A stretch of DNA of 64,000 nt from Aestuariibacter sp. Its GTDB lineage: Bacteria > Pseudomonadota > Gammaproteobacteria > Enterobacterales > Alteromonadaceae. Below are positions 16,369 to 25,602 of this stretch, piece after piece; position 1 is the stretch's first letter, and each line of letters opens with the position of its first letter. The stretch lies in the NCBI GenBank assembly GCA_017794925.1, contig CP051238.1:2972957-3036956 (forward strand). Direction: 5' to 3'. The position numbers and the translations under genes were made by a program. The notes beneath the pieces were generated by a model. That model had not been told where the DNA came from. It saw only the letters and a program-made list of their open reading frames with translations, and did not search any database.

Positions 16369-17618
16369 TGGCAACAACTGCCGTCAGCGGGTTTAGTAAA
16401 TCGCTGTTGCAGCGACTGCCAGCCATTTCTGATCATGAGACCGAATAGTAACATTGCACACAATGCGTAAATTGCTGAGATATCATTGTGATCATGTCCT
16501 CCCTGACCAACCGGGATCCAGGTTGATAGCTCAAGTGCTTCAATAACGAGGTTCAGGCTATAGCCTAACAGGATGCTGATACTGACTACACTGAAGACGT
16601 ACAGAGCCAGCGTACGCTTACCCATCTCTTTTGCGATCATGCCCATGGTCGAAATATTGGTGGCGGGCCCGGCCAACAAAAATACCAAGACGGCACCTGG
16701 TGACAGTCCTGCACTTAAGAAACCGACTGCGACAGGCGTTGAGGCGGTTGCACAAATGTACATAGGGATCCCAATGAGTGCCATCACCAACATAGCGAAG
16801 AACCCATCTCCCCACTGAGTAAGAAATTGGTGGGGGACCCAGGTTTGTATCGCGGCAGCCAGTGACAGCCCAACCAGTAACCACAGTGTCAGGTCATTAA
16901 GCAGTTTTATTGTAGAAAACTGCCAGATAGCGTGAAGCTTAGCGCCATATCCGGGGTCATCGGTTGGTTTTATTTCTGCATCGCTTTCTGGCGTTGTACT
17001 ACAACAAGACGATGTTGAGCTTGTAGGCACTGGCGTTGCACTGCTGCAACAACTGTCTGTCTTTGTGACCGGGGCAACCTCGGTGCTACAACAGCTTGAT
17101 ACGGGTTCAGGCTTAACCTCAGGCTGTTTGGAACTGCAACAAGAAGAATCTGATCCAGGCATTTCCTCGATGTCAGGTCCACTATTTACTTTCGTGTTTG
17201 TATCGGGTGTATCGAACCACTTCACCATTAATCCTGCGTATATCGCACTTGTTATTGCTGCAATGGGACGGACAATGGCAAATACAGGGCCTAGTAACGC
17301 ATAAGACACGGAAACCGAGTCCACGCCGGTTTCAGGTGTGGCTACCAGGAATGAAACCGTTGCCGGTTTGGATGCGCCACTCCTTCGTAAACCAATAGCA
17401 GCAGGAATGACACCACAAGAGCAAAGTGGAAGGGGAGCTCCGATGACAGCGGCTTTACCAATGGCTTTAGTGCTCGGGTTACCCATGTGTTTTTTGAGTA
17501 TGTCGACAGGGACCAGCTCATGCATTAATCCGGCAAAAAGCAAGCCGAGCAGTAGCCAGGGAGCCGATTCCATAAATAACACGGCAAAGTTTTCAAACAG
17601 AGCTGAGAGTTCATTCAT
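16365..17618 (-). CDS. SO_0444-type Cu/Zn efflux permease with repeated Cys-Cys loop
   Basis: 417 residues, a DUF318/ArsP-like permease with about eight to ten membrane segments. GAPLPLCSCGVIP carries the conserved CxC in a membrane region, and ATPETGVDS and AGPATNIST are family motifs. The large middle loop carries Cys-Cys pairs at 160-161, 176-177, 190-191 and 205-206, about 15 residues apart, and the protein ends in CCH (C415, C416): apparently a metal-collecting loop. The ATG at 17618 overlaps the zntR stop as ATGA, which decides the start over a longer frame from 17657. Coexpression with ZntR points to zinc export; copper or another soft metal cannot be excluded. Confidence 0.88.
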   Translation of the reverse strand: MNELSALFENFAVLFMESAPWLLLGLLFAGLMHELVPVDILKKHMGNPSTKAIGKAAVIGAPLPLCSCGVIPAAIGLRRSGASKPATVSFLVATPETGVDSVSVSYALLGPVFAIVRPIAAITSAIYAGLMVKWFDTPDTNTKVNSGPDIEEMPGSDSSCCSSKQPEVKPEPVSSCCSTEVAPVTKTDSCCSSATPVPTSSTSSCCSTTPESDAEIKPTDDPGYGAKLHAIWQFSTIKLLNDLTLWLLVGLSLAAAIQTWVPHQFLTQWGDGFFAMLVMALIGIPMYICATASTPVAVGFLSAGLSPGAVLVFLLAGPATNISTMGMIAKEMGKRTLALYVFSVVSISILLGYSLNLVIEALELSTWIPVGQGGHDHNDISAIYALCAMLLFGLMIRNGWQSLQQRFTKPADGSCCH

Positions 17619-18040
17619 AACGTGTCTACCGAATCCAGGGTGTGTAAAATTGAACAATGGGCTGCACTTTCATTGCCTCCACAGCATATATCATGCAACG
17701 TTTGTAACGAGTTTCTAATCCGCACTAACTCGTCGATCTTTTCATTCACTTCCCGCATTTTATCTGCGGTATATTGCTTTACCTCTTCGCAGGTATGATC
17801 GTCCGGCTGCAGCTTTAACGCCAGTAATTCATGTATTTCATCGAGCGTAAAACCCACGCGTTTGGCGCGTTGAATAAACTGTAAGGTCGTAACATCTACC
17901 TGAGTGTAGAGGCGATAGCCGGAAGCGCTGCGTTTACTGGGGGTGAGCAGACCTTTGCTTTCGTAAAAGCGAATAGTGTCTGCTGTTAAGCCAGTGAGTC
18001 CGGCAAGTTGTCCGATTTTAAAGCTGTTTTGTGTCTTCAT
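17615..18040 (-). CDS. zntR: Zinc-responsive MerR-family activator
   Basis: 141 residues. MerR helix-turn-helix (FKIGQLAGLTGLTADTIRFYESKGLL) and a dimer helix are followed by the ZntR metal site: HTCEEVK (the ZntR Cys79 equivalent), ICCGG (Cys114-Cys115) and AAHCSIL (His119/Cys124 region). These match ZntR rather than CueR or MerR. The ATG at 18040 is chosen because the promoter elements at 18048-18078 lie upstream of it and exclude a longer protein. Its stop overlaps the start of the permease, making a two-gene zinc-efflux operon under its own control. Confidence 0.93.
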   Translation of the reverse strand: MKTQNSFKIGQLAGLTGLTADTIRFYESKGLLTPSKRSASGYRLYTQVDVTTLQFIQRAKRVGFTLDEIHELLALKLQPDDHTCEEVKQYTADKMREVNEKIDELVRIRNSLQTLHDICCGGNESAAHCSILHTLDSVDTL

Positions 18041-18047
18041 ATTCGTA

Positions 18048-18078
18048 GTATAAACCCTGGAGTTAACTCCAGAGTCAA
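18048..18078 (-). promoter_or_regulatory. MerR-type promoter of zntR with 19-base spacer
   Basis: Reading the minus strand: TTGACT (18078-18073), a 19-base spacer, then TTATAC (18053-18048). The spacer holds the dyad CTGGAGTTAACTCCAG, close to the ZntR operator of E. coli zntA. The over-long spacer is the hallmark of promoters that MerR-family activators untwist. The expected start of transcription is about 18041, directly at the ATG, so the mRNA may be leaderless. Confidence 0.88.
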
Positions 18079-18224
18079 GCATACCTGAAAGGTTTTTTTG
18101 AGGGTAGTTGTTCGTCGCCAGTTCATATATAAATCAAACAGTGGAAAGTAAGTCTTGAACTGACTGAATACAGGTGACTTGTTGTTACAGTGCAGACTTC
18201 AGTAGGACTAATTCGGAAAGTGGT

Positions 18225-19265
18225 ATGAAAAAGCGATGTGGTGAAACAGTGTGCTGCGCGTTCTCTTGGGTGTTGCGCTTGTTAGTTGTCGCAGTGACGA
18301 GCGTGAGTATATTGTCTGGATGCAGTGTTTTACCGGGGGCCACGGTTTCCGCAACCGCACCCAAACCATTATATGAGGATCGAAATTATGATGGTGCCGC
18401 TGATCCGTCAATTGTATGGGATAAACAGAGGCAGCGTTGGTTAATGTTTTACACAAACCGACGCGCTAATGTTGAGGGCCTGAACGGTGTTGAATGGGTG
18501 CACGGTACACCGATTGGCATTGCTACCTCACGGAATGGCCGAGAGTGGACGTATCTTCAGGATGCCGTGTTTACAGGTAATGTTCTCCCGACATTGTGGG
18601 CGCCGGATGTGTTCGTACATAGTGATCAGTATCATATGTATTTAACATTGGTTCCCGGTGTTTTCGACAACTGGTCTCACCCTCGCACTATTGCACATTA
18701 CACCAGTAAAAACTTAGTGGATTGGACGTATCAATCAACATTGGATCTGAATACTGAGAAGGTGATCGATGCCGATGTAATTGCCAAACCGGATGGCGGG
18801 TTTCGCCTGTTTTATAATGATGAACCCGATGGTAAATCGATATATTTTGCAGACAGTGACGACCTTTATCGTTGGCAGGATAAAGGCAAAGCCGCGCTTA
18901 CCAGTCGGGGAGAGGGGCCGGTGGTGTTTTTCTGGCAGGGTTGGTATTGGATGGTTGTGGATGCCTGGCGAGGCTTGTCAGTCTACCGCTCTGCCGATCT
19001 TGATAACTGGCAGCAACAATCAGGCTTTTTGTTAAGTGAGGCCGGAAAGGGGGAGCAGGACGGCGTTATCGGTCAGCATCCGGATGTTGTAGTACACGAT
19101 AACCGGGCTTATTTGTTCTATTTTACTCACCCCGGTAAAATTCCGGCTAATAAAGGCAATGATGACGCCAGCACACGCAGAAGTGTTATTCAGGTAAGTG
19201 AACTTAAGTTTGATGGGGAATGGCTGCAGACCGACCGGGATCAGCCTGTATATATTGACTGGTAA
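18225..19265 (+). CDS. GH43-like five-bladed propeller lipoprotein
   Basis: 346 residues. The ATG at 18225 gives a signal peptide ending in LSGC, a lipobox, so the enzyme is probably lipid-anchored. The propeller shows the clan GH-F acidic residues: the general base Asp in AADPSIVWD, the Asp of VIDADVI, and the Glu of GEGPVVFFW; WAPDVFV and GQHPDVVVHD are typical of GH43 and GH117 enzymes. The HGTPIGIATSRNGREW segment resembles GH117 neoagarooligosaccharide hydrolases, but no agar genes are nearby and I do not assign a substrate. It is divergent from zntR and apparently monocistronic. Confidence 0.75.
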   Translation: MKKRCGETVCCAFSWVLRLLVVAVTSVSILSGCSVLPGATVSATAPKPLYEDRNYDGAADPSIVWDKQRQRWLMFYTNRRANVEGLNGVEWVHGTPIGIATSRNGREWTYLQDAVFTGNVLPTLWAPDVFVHSDQYHMYLTLVPGVFDNWSHPRTIAHYTSKNLVDWTYQSTLDLNTEKVIDADVIAKPDGGFRLFYNDEPDGKSIYFADSDDLYRWQDKGKAALTSRGEGPVVFFWQGWYWMVVDAWRGLSVYRSADLDNWQQQSGFLLSEAGKGEQDGVIGQHPDVVVHDNRAYLFYFTHPGKIPANKGNDDASTRRSVIQVSELKFDGEWLQTDRDQPVYIDW

Positions 19266-19266
19266 T

Positions 19267-19284
19267 GGGCTGCGAATGCAGCCC
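19267..19284. terminator. Hairpin between GH43-like gene and M2 peptidase
   Basis: GGGCTGC (19267-19273) and GCAGCCC (19278-19284) form a seven-base stem with a four-base loop, followed on the plus strand by TCATTTTAAAA. It lies between convergent genes. Confidence 0.6.
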
Positions 19285-19299
19285 TCATTTTAAAAAGTA

Positions 19300-21129
19300 T
19301 TACCAGCCACACTGGCGGTCTTTATTTTGCTCATCCAGCCAGGTTTTCAGTGGAGCAAAGTAGGCTTCAATCGTACTGGCGTCCATATCAGGTGAACCAG
19401 TAATGGTTGCCAATGCATCCTGCCATGGACGGCTTTGGCCCATCTTCAGCATTTCATCTAACGCTTTACCGGCTTCTTCACTGCCATAAATAGAGCAGCG
19501 GTTTAACGGGCCTTCATCGCCTGCGATGTCACACAATGCCTTGTGGAACTGGAATTGCAGAATATGCGCAAGGAAGTAACGTGTATAAGGCACATTGGCC
19601 GGTACATGATATTTTGCACCTGGATCGAAAGCATCTTCATCACGTGCAACTGGTGCCATGACGCCCTGATATTTTTCACGCAGCTCCCACCAGAGTTTAT
19701 TATATTCTTCAGGGCTTACTTCGCCAGCCATGACCTTCCAACGCCACTGGTCTACCATTAACCCAAATGGAATAAAGGCAATTTTATCCAGAGCAACCTG
19801 CAACAGCATGCCGATATCGTTAGACGGATCGGGGATTTCGTCAATCAAACCAATTTCTTTTAAGTACTTTGGCGTGATCGATAAAGCGATGGTATCGCCA
19901 ATAGCTTCATGGAAACCGTCATTGGCAGAGCCCTGATATAAAAAGGGCTGTGTATTATAGGCACGTTGGTAGTAGTTATGTCCCAGCTCGTGGTGAATAA
20001 CATTAAATTCTTCCCCGGTGATTTGAATACACATTTTAATACGTAGATCGTCCACATTGTCTACATTCCAGGCTGAGGCGTGACACTGCACATCACGATC
20101 GGCAGGCTTGCTAAACTGTGAATTGGTCCAGAATGATTCCGGAAGTTCTTCAAAGCCTAACGAAGAGAAGAATGACTCAGCCTGTTTTACCATTTTGATT
20201 TCGTCGTAATCCTGATCGCGAAGTGCTGCGGTGACATCTGGTACCTGCATGGGCGTATCAGGTTTCACGATGTCATAGATATTACCCCAGGACTGCGCCC
20301 ACATATTACCCAGAAGGTGTGCAGGTATTGGCTTATCCTGTGCAACAACATCCTCACCGTAATAGTCGCCAAGTTCAGCACGAACGTGACAATGCAATGC
20401 ATCGTACAGTGGCTTAACCTGACCCCACAGACGGTCTAATTCAATCGGGAAGTCATCGGCTGGCATGTCGTATTTACTACGCCATAATTCACTGACGTTA
20501 CTGAAACCCAGTTCTTTGGCACCTTCGTTTGCAATGGCTACCTGTTCTTCGTAAAGCGATTTCATAGGAACAGATACTTCGCGCCAGCCTTTCCAGTATT
20601 CCAGTAATAAATCGGCATCACGCTCAGTCGCCATGGCTGAACTCATTTCTACCAGGCTTACGCAGTCGTTTTCGTTGCGGCAATATTTGCCTTTACCATA
20701 CATGCCATCCAGTTCTGAGCCAATCTGCGCCAGACGTTCAGATTTAGCTGGATCAGCAGGTGGTGGCATAGTTAGACCTGCACGCATTAAATCGAGCTTG
20801 CGACGTAAATCAGGATCGGCTTCTACATGATTATAGTCGGCAGCTTGTTTTGCCAGTTCTGCGGCGCGATTGCTGTAGAGTTCTGAAAGATAGGCATTTA
20901 CTGTAGCTGTATCATCGTTAATGTTGGTGGCATATACCCAGGCTGCTTTGGCTGCCGGTACCGACATTTTGGTCATTTCACGTTGCGCTGAATCGACAAA
21001 GTTTTGTGCATCTTCAGTGGTTAACATGGGTTGAGTCGATTGACTCTCAGTTGGTTCCGGGGCTGGCTGACAACCCGATAGCACACCGGCAACAGCGGCC
21101 GCTACCAGCGTAAATGAGATCGCTTTCAT
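19300..21129 (-). CDS. M2-family (ACE-like) zinc metallopeptidase, lipoprotein
   Basis: 609 residues. The signal peptide ends in the lipobox LSGC (about residue 19), so the enzyme is probably anchored in the outer or inner membrane facing the periplasm. The zinc site is HHELGHNYY with H380, E381 and H384, followed about 25 residues later by HEAIGD, whose Glu is the third ligand. This is the angiotensin-converting-enzyme-like M2 fold, which removes dipeptides from peptide C-termini. Length fits single-domain bacterial ACE homologues such as XcACE. Monocistronic by position; physiological peptides unknown. Confidence 0.92.
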   Translation of the reverse strand: MKAISFTLVAAAVAGVLSGCQPAPEPTESQSTQPMLTTEDAQNFVDSAQREMTKMSVPAAKAAWVYATNINDDTATVNAYLSELYSNRAAELAKQAADYNHVEADPDLRRKLDLMRAGLTMPPPADPAKSERLAQIGSELDGMYGKGKYCRNENDCVSLVEMSSAMATERDADLLLEYWKGWREVSVPMKSLYEEQVAIANEGAKELGFSNVSELWRSKYDMPADDFPIELDRLWGQVKPLYDALHCHVRAELGDYYGEDVVAQDKPIPAHLLGNMWAQSWGNIYDIVKPDTPMQVPDVTAALRDQDYDEIKMVKQAESFFSSLGFEELPESFWTNSQFSKPADRDVQCHASAWNVDNVDDLRIKMCIQITGEEFNVIHHELGHNYYQRAYNTQPFLYQGSANDGFHEAIGDTIALSITPKYLKEIGLIDEIPDPSNDIGMLLQVALDKIAFIPFGLMVDQWRWKVMAGEVSPEEYNKLWWELREKYQGVMAPVARDEDAFDPGAKYHVPANVPYTRYFLAHILQFQFHKALCDIAGDEGPLNRCSIYGSEEAGKALDEMLKMGQSRPWQDALATITGSPDMDASTIEAYFAPLKTWLDEQNKDRQCGW

Positions 21130-21377
21130 GTTGTTTCTCTCGTTAGTTATTATTATCGCGGTAAATGAAATTTTACATCATAAAATGCAAACGTTACTGC
21201 GGTGTGTGTTACTGGTGAGCAGAGTGGTAACTGCTGAGCTACGCTTCAGGAAAATAAAAGCTATTCACCATAAAATATAAAACATCAGAGTTAATCTAAC
21301 TAAATACACTGTTCACACCGGTTACCAATGTAATACGCGGGGTAAATAAATCAAGTTTGGTTAAGTTTGGAAACGAT

Positions 21378-21851
21378 TTAAAAACGTTTCAGGCAACACT
21401 GTTTATGTTTTTTCCCGCTGTCGCAAAAACAAGGGTCATTTCTGCCAATATTCAGCTTGCCTGTGTCGTCGTGAAGCTTTCCTGTTGTGTATCGCCATTG
21501 ACCATGTTCCATTATAAAGTCACTGGTTTCATGCAGAACATAACACTGTCTCGAAATAGCGTAGAACGCTTTAAATTCAACTTGATCAGAGGTAAGCAAT
21601 GGCGAGGGAATGATGGATAAATGCAACCAGATTTGTTCATCAGCATTTTCAGCTAACATTGCTTCTGTTAACGCTTGTCGTGGTTCATCTGCGTAGGTAT
21701 TAAGAATGTAAGCCCACTTGCGGAGGCAATAAGCAGTATAACGTGAGCGCATTAATGCTTCTGACGAAGGGGCTGCAAGGTCACCCTTATGGTAGGGTTC
21801 ACAACAAGCTTGATAGGGTTTTCCGCTGCAACAATAACAATTCTCTGCCAT
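21378..21851 (-). CDS. YchJ-family protein with SEC-C-type zinc motifs
   Basis: 157 residues. The N-terminal CYCCSGKPYQACCEPYH and the C-terminal GRNDPCFCDSGKKHKQCC are zinc-binding SEC-C-like modules flanking an NTF2-like core (SSEALMRSRYTAYCL, IWLHLSII). This is the YchJ arrangement. SEC-C modules in SecA bind SecB and ribosomes, but YchJ itself has no settled function. Start ATG 21851 is preferred to a TTG at 21863. Alone on the minus strand. Confidence 0.85.
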   Translation of the reverse strand: MAENCYCCSGKPYQACCEPYHKGDLAAPSSEALMRSRYTAYCLRKWAYILNTYADEPRQALTEAMLAENADEQIWLHLSIIPSPLLTSDQVEFKAFYAISRQCYVLHETSDFIMEHGQWRYTTGKLHDDTGKLNIGRNDPCFCDSGKKHKQCCLKRF

Positions 21852-21940
21852 TTTTATTCTCAATGCTTCGTTATTATTGAAGTGTAATCGCAGAGACTCG
21901 TAGGCTAAAGAATTTTGTTACCTTCTTTGAGCAAGTGGTA

Positions 21941-22300
21941 TTACCAAGGGCCTTGTAGCACGTTATTTGCTCGATTACCCGCTTGTTTGTCATTAACGGA
22001 TAAACCAATCAACGATACCGAATACTGATCACACAACTGTTTTATAAGCACTTGTTCATGCTGTGGTAGTGATAAGTCTTCTACATAAATGGTGCTGCAC
22101 TGGCCACTTGTGATCAGTTTGCGAATCCATTTGGGTACCATTTCTTCATTGGGCTTTTGAATTCGAATAGCGTGATCAACACGCTTGTTAAAAGCCAATG
22201 ATGAGGACAATAAATAGCTCCAGCCTTTATGCGTAGCCGAGCGAATATTAGCAGAAACCGGAAACTCAATAATATTGTGTAATTGGGTAACAGTAGCCAT
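21941..22300 (-). CDS. sulA: SulA-like SOS cell-division inhibitor
   Basis: 119 residues. The core GWSYLLSSSLAFNKRVDHAIRIQKPNEEMVPKWIRKLI through YVEDLSLPQHEQVLIKQLCDQYSVSLIGL resembles the folded core of SulA, which binds FtsZ and blocks division during DNA damage; the protein is shorter than E. coli SulA (169 residues). The ATG at 22300 has a GAGAGG ribosome site. Two overlapping LexA-type boxes lie 22-52 bases upstream, over the predicted -10, which supports the SOS assignment independently of the weak sequence likeness. Sequence similarity alone would leave it tentative. Confidence 0.72.
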   Translation of the reverse strand: MATVTQLHNIIEFPVSANIRSATHKGWSYLLSSSLAFNKRVDHAIRIQKPNEEMVPKWIRKLITSGQCSTIYVEDLSLPQHEQVLIKQLCDQYSVSLIGLSVNDKQAGNRANNVLQGPW

Positions 22301-22321
22301 GGTATTGCCTCTCAATAAATA

Positions 22322-22377
22322 GTGTCTGTTTATACAGTGTATGGATATACAGTAGTACTGTATAAAACAACATGCAA
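22322..22377 (-). promoter_or_regulatory. SOS promoter with tandem LexA boxes (sulA-like gene)
   Basis: On the minus strand a -35 TTGCAT (22377-22372) and a -10 TACTGT (22354-22349) are 17 bases apart. The boxes CTGTATATCCATACAC (22352-22337) and CTGTATAAACAGACAC (22337-22322) follow CTGT-N8-ACAG with one mismatch each and share one base. Both would place LexA over the -10 and the transcription start. Confidence 0.75.
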
Positions 22378-22510
22378 GGATTTTTTGTGGTTTTTTTATG
22401 CGACATGAGGACTTTATAACCTGTAAATTTACAGGTCGATATTGGATGTTTGTTTTATTATTAATTTAATTCAATGACTTATAATTTGTTGGTGGAGTAT
22501 ATGAGTGCCG

Positions 22511-23140
22511 CTATCGGCGGCGCTTAATATGTTGAATCCAGTATTGAATGCGGGGAGTCATGATAAGTAGCGCGATAATCCAATATATCAAGGGTTCCTG
22601 GAGCGCAGTTTTACGTGACCAACTGAAATGAATTAATACCAGAAGGAGTATTAAATAAATACTATTGTGTAAGTGTTGCCAGGTACGCTTCATCCTGCGT
22701 CTTACCCACATTGGTGAGGTGATGCTAAGCAGGAACAAATCCAGTAACGCAATAAAACCAACCGTGATATAGGGGCGTTCAATTATTTCGCTTGTTACCA
22801 GTGCCCAGTCAAACTGAAGTTCAAAACTCACATAACTCGATAAGTGTATCAGCGCATACACGAACACATATATACCGGCTAACCGACGGCATTGCATTAG
22901 CGATGGAAAGGGAAGGTGTTTCGCGATCGGGCTTATTAGCAATGTAAACAGCAATATGTTTAATGCGCTGGTGCCGGTTCCGTGTATTAGTGCTTTGACC
23001 GGATCCGCACCCAGATTGTCTGTCACTGCCGCCCAGCCTAAAAATATCAGATAGCCCATAAATACGGCGTGTAAGCCTGTTTTAAACAAGCGTAACTGAA
23101 GGGGCGTTAAACGCAGTGGTTTTTTGAGTAATCGCTTCAC
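22511..23140 (-). CDS. msrQ: MsrQ, heme-binding membrane subunit of the periplasmic Met-sulfoxide reductase
   Basis: 209 residues with about six membrane segments, the ferric-reductase-like YedZ fold. Conserved histidines appear in IHLSSYV and WQHLHNSIYL, where heme is held. It passes electrons from the membrane to MsrP, which repairs oxidised methionines in periplasmic proteins. The start is a GTG at 23140, nine bases after the msrP stop, so both come from one transcript. Length and topology match the family. Confidence 0.93.
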   Translation of the reverse strand: MKRLLKKPLRLTPLQLRLFKTGLHAVFMGYLIFLGWAAVTDNLGADPVKALIHGTGTSALNILLFTLLISPIAKHLPFPSLMQCRRLAGIYVFVYALIHLSSYVSFELQFDWALVTSEIIERPYITVGFIALLDLFLLSITSPMWVRRRMKRTWQHLHNSIYLILLLVLIHFSWSRKTALQEPLIYWIIALLIMTPRIQYWIQHIKRRR

Positions 23141-23149
23141 AAACAGGAC

Positions 23150-24142
23150 TTAGTAGTATCGGGCTAAATCCATATTCGCGTACAGAGGCGCGACTTCTTC
23201 ATAACCGTTGAACATACGCGTAGCAATACGCTGTTGGTTAAACACGCCACCGTCAGTTATACGCCGTTCACTGGCCTGGCTCCATCTGGGATGCGCTACT
23301 TTCGGATTCACGTTTGCGTAAAACCCATATTCATTCGATGCCAGTCGATTCCAGGTCGTCGGTGGCTGACGTTCAGTAAGTGTTATCCGAACAATAGACT
23401 TGATGCTTTTAAAACCATACTTCCAGGGGACGACCAGTCTAATTGGGGCACCATTTTGTGGTGGCAGGGTCTTACCATAAACGCCGGTAGCCATGAGCGT
23501 GAGGGGATGCGTTGCTTCATCAAGTCGCAATCCTTCCACATAGGGGTAATCAATGCCGCCGCCAATAAAGGGGTTGCGTTGTCCTGGCATTTGCTTCGGA
23601 TCGTGCAGGGTTTCAAATGCGACGTATTTGGCAGAACCCAGTGGCGAAGCTAATTGAATGAGTTTATTGAGCTCAAAACCAACCCAGGGGATCACCATCG
23701 ACCAGGCTTCGACGCATCGCATTCTGTAAATACGCTCTTCAAACGCAAATTGCTTCATAATGGCATCGTAATCCAGCGTAATCGGATTCTTCACCAAGCC
23801 GTCAATGCGAAGTGTCCAGGGATCGGTTTTAAAGCTTTTCGCGCGCTCGGCCGGGTCATCTTTACCGGTGCCAAATTCATAAAAATTATTGTAGGACGTC
23901 ACCTTCGTATAGGGCGTTTTGGCTTCGTCAGTGGTGAACTTATCAGAGGGAGTAAAAGACAGCGACTTAGCTTCAAATTCTGGTTCGCTGTCGAACCAGC
24001 CAACCCCATGGGCTGATTGACTGAGTAACGTGCCGGCACCCACAAACCCCAGTGATTTTAATAAGCGACGACGATCCTGAAATACACGCTCGTCGGTTAC
24101 CTGGTTATCCGTAAATGTTTGTGATGGGCGAAATCGTTTCAT
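23150..24142 (-). CDS. msrP: MsrP, molybdopterin-dependent periplasmic Met-sulfoxide reductase
   Basis: 330 residues. The Tat signal is [15 protein letters not shown], giving export of the folded protein. The oxidoreductase molybdopterin domain has the molybdenum-ligand cysteine in [14 protein letters not shown] and [17 protein letters not shown] near the C-terminal side. The ATG at 24142 (AGCAGG ribosome site) places the twin arginines at about residues 23-24, as in E. coli YedY; a longer frame from 24202 adds an unlikely tail. Followed by msrQ. Confidence 0.94.
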   Translation of the reverse strand: MKRFRPSQTFTDNQVTDERVFQDRRRLLKSLGFVGAGTLLSQSAHGVGWFDSEPEFEAKSLSFTPSDKFTTDEAKTPYTKVTSYNNFYEFGTGKDDPAERAKSFKTDPWTLRIDGLVKNPITLDYDAIMKQFAFEERIYRMRCVEAWSMVIPWVGFELNKLIQLASPLGSAKYVAFETLHDPKQMPGQRNPFIGGGIDYPYVEGLRLDEATHPLTLMATGVYGKTLPPQNGAPIRLVVPWKYGFKSIKSIVRITLTERQPPTTWNRLASNEYGFYANVNPKVAHPRWSQASERRITDGGVFNQQRIATRMFNGYEEVAPLYANMDLARYY

Positions 24143-24220
24143 ATACCTGCTCTGTGATGACATTTTCACTATTGCTACGGTATAAGACCGTAAAGAGTGC
24201 AAAAAGATTTCAAATTACCA

Positions 24221-25588
24221 TTACAGAGACAGTGTATCTGCGATCCCGCCTCGCTTGGGGACAAACATATTGGAATAGAGGCGAGCCGCAAATTCATCTG
24301 TCATCCCGGAAATGTAGTCGGCAATAATGCGATGCCCGTTGTTGTTTTCTTCGGCTGCCAACCAGCGTTTGCGGGTGTTTTCTGGCAATAGTCGTGTAGG
24401 ATCTGCACTAAAGGCTTCAAACAATTCCATTACTACTTGTTGGCCTTTGTATTCCAATAGTTGAACCTCTGGTTTGCGAATGACTTTTGTATACACAAAC
24501 TTCTTAAATAAACCCAGCGCATTGTGATGGTGTTCTGGCAATACAGCCTTATAGCGCAGAAGAGGGTGCTCAAAGTCCGCATCGTCTTCGATACGAATGG
24601 CGGTAATAAAACAATTAACCAACGCACCGATCGCATTTTTTCGTTCATGTTGGGCCTGACTGAACAACCGGGTACCAATACCTGATATATGCTCAGACAA
24701 CCACGGAACCTGGAGCTGCATCAGTTCTTGTTGCAGTTCTTCGACAAACTCAGCACGTTTCACCATACCCATAACAATGGCATCCTCCAGATCATGGATG
24801 CCATAGGCAATATCGTCGGCTAACTCCATGACACTACAATCAAAGGATTTGTGTGTGGTTTTGTGGTGTTTACCACTGACTTGCTCAAACGACATGAGTC
24901 GGTCTTTGTCTTGTTGACTAAAGGGGGCAACTAGCCAGTCAAACAAGGTTTCATCGCAACGAAACAGGCCTTTAGGTGGGTGCCATTGTTCCGCTTTCAC
25001 TTGCCGCAGACTCACAGAAGGTGAGGGCAGTAATTCGTGATTCGTTAACGCATCAATAAAATTCGGATACTTCACCAGGCCCAATACACTGCGGCGGCTC
25101 AGGTTCATGCCGTGTTCGGCAGTGTAGGGCTCGAGTTGGGTAACAATGCGAAAGGTCTGTCCGTTACCTTCAAACCCACCATGTCCATGCATCATGTAAT
25201 TCAATGCAATCTCACCGCCGTGGCCAAAGGGCGGGTGACCAATATCGTGGGCCAGACACAAGGTTTCAATTAAATAGGGATCCAGGCCTACATGTTCAGT
25301 TAAACGGGGAAATTTACCTTGAAGCTGAGCGGTAATGCCTGTACCAATTTGCGCTGCTTCTAATGAGTGGGTTAACCGAGTGCGGTAAAAGTCACTCAAA
25401 CCTACGCCAAGCACTTGTGTTTTTGCCTGTAAACGGCGAAAAGCGGCAGAATGCAATACCCTGGCTTTGTCTCGCTGGAACGGCGACCGGTGGTCGCCAT
25501 CTCTGGCCTGGGTGCGCGGCAACCGACGTTCCCACCAGGTTAATTGCCAATCATCATTGTCTGCCAGGGTAGGGTCGTAATGCTGCAT
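24221..25588 (-). CDS. dgt: dGTP triphosphohydrolase (dGTPase), HD family
   Basis: 455 residues. The HD metal site is formed by [25 protein letters not shown] and the later [16 protein letters not shown], as in Dgt. It cleaves dGTP to deoxyguanosine and triphosphate. Homologues in marine gammaproteobacteria are annotated as anti-phage dGTPases because dNTP depletion can stop phage replication; whether this copy defends or only trims the dNTP pool cannot be told from sequence. It lies 14 bases downstream of yfbR on the same strand, so two deoxynucleotide-degrading enzymes share a transcript. Confidence 0.9.
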   Translation of the reverse strand: MQHYDPTLADNDDWQLTWWERRLPRTQARDGDHRSPFQRDKARVLHSAAFRRLQAKTQVLGVGLSDFYRTRLTHSLEAAQIGTGITAQLQGKFPRLTEHVGLDPYLIETLCLAHDIGHPPFGHGGEIALNYMMHGHGGFEGNGQTFRIVTQLEPYTAEHGMNLSRRSVLGLVKYPNFIDALTNHELLPSPSVSLRQVKAEQWHPPKGLFRCDETLFDWLVAPFSQQDKDRLMSFEQVSGKHHKTTHKSFDCSVMELADDIAYGIHDLEDAIVMGMVKRAEFVEELQQELMQLQVPWLSEHISGIGTRLFSQAQHERKNAIGALVNCFITAIRIEDDADFEHPLLRYKAVLPEHHHNALGLFKKFVYTKVIRKPEVQLLEYKGQQVVMELFEAFSADPTRLLPENTRKRWLAAEENNNGHRIIADYISGMTDEFAARLYSNMFVPKRGGIADTLSL

Positions 25589-25602
25589 GTGACTTCCGTT
25601 GC

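Noticed and set aside
18174..18224. Upstream GTG extension of the GH43-like lipoprotein
   Set aside because: It adds 17 residues before a normal lipoprotein signal; the ATG at 18225 gives the expected start.
22359..22374. Third possible LexA box near the sulA-like promoter
   Set aside because: CTGTATAAAACAACAT has the first half only; the second half does not fit ACAG.
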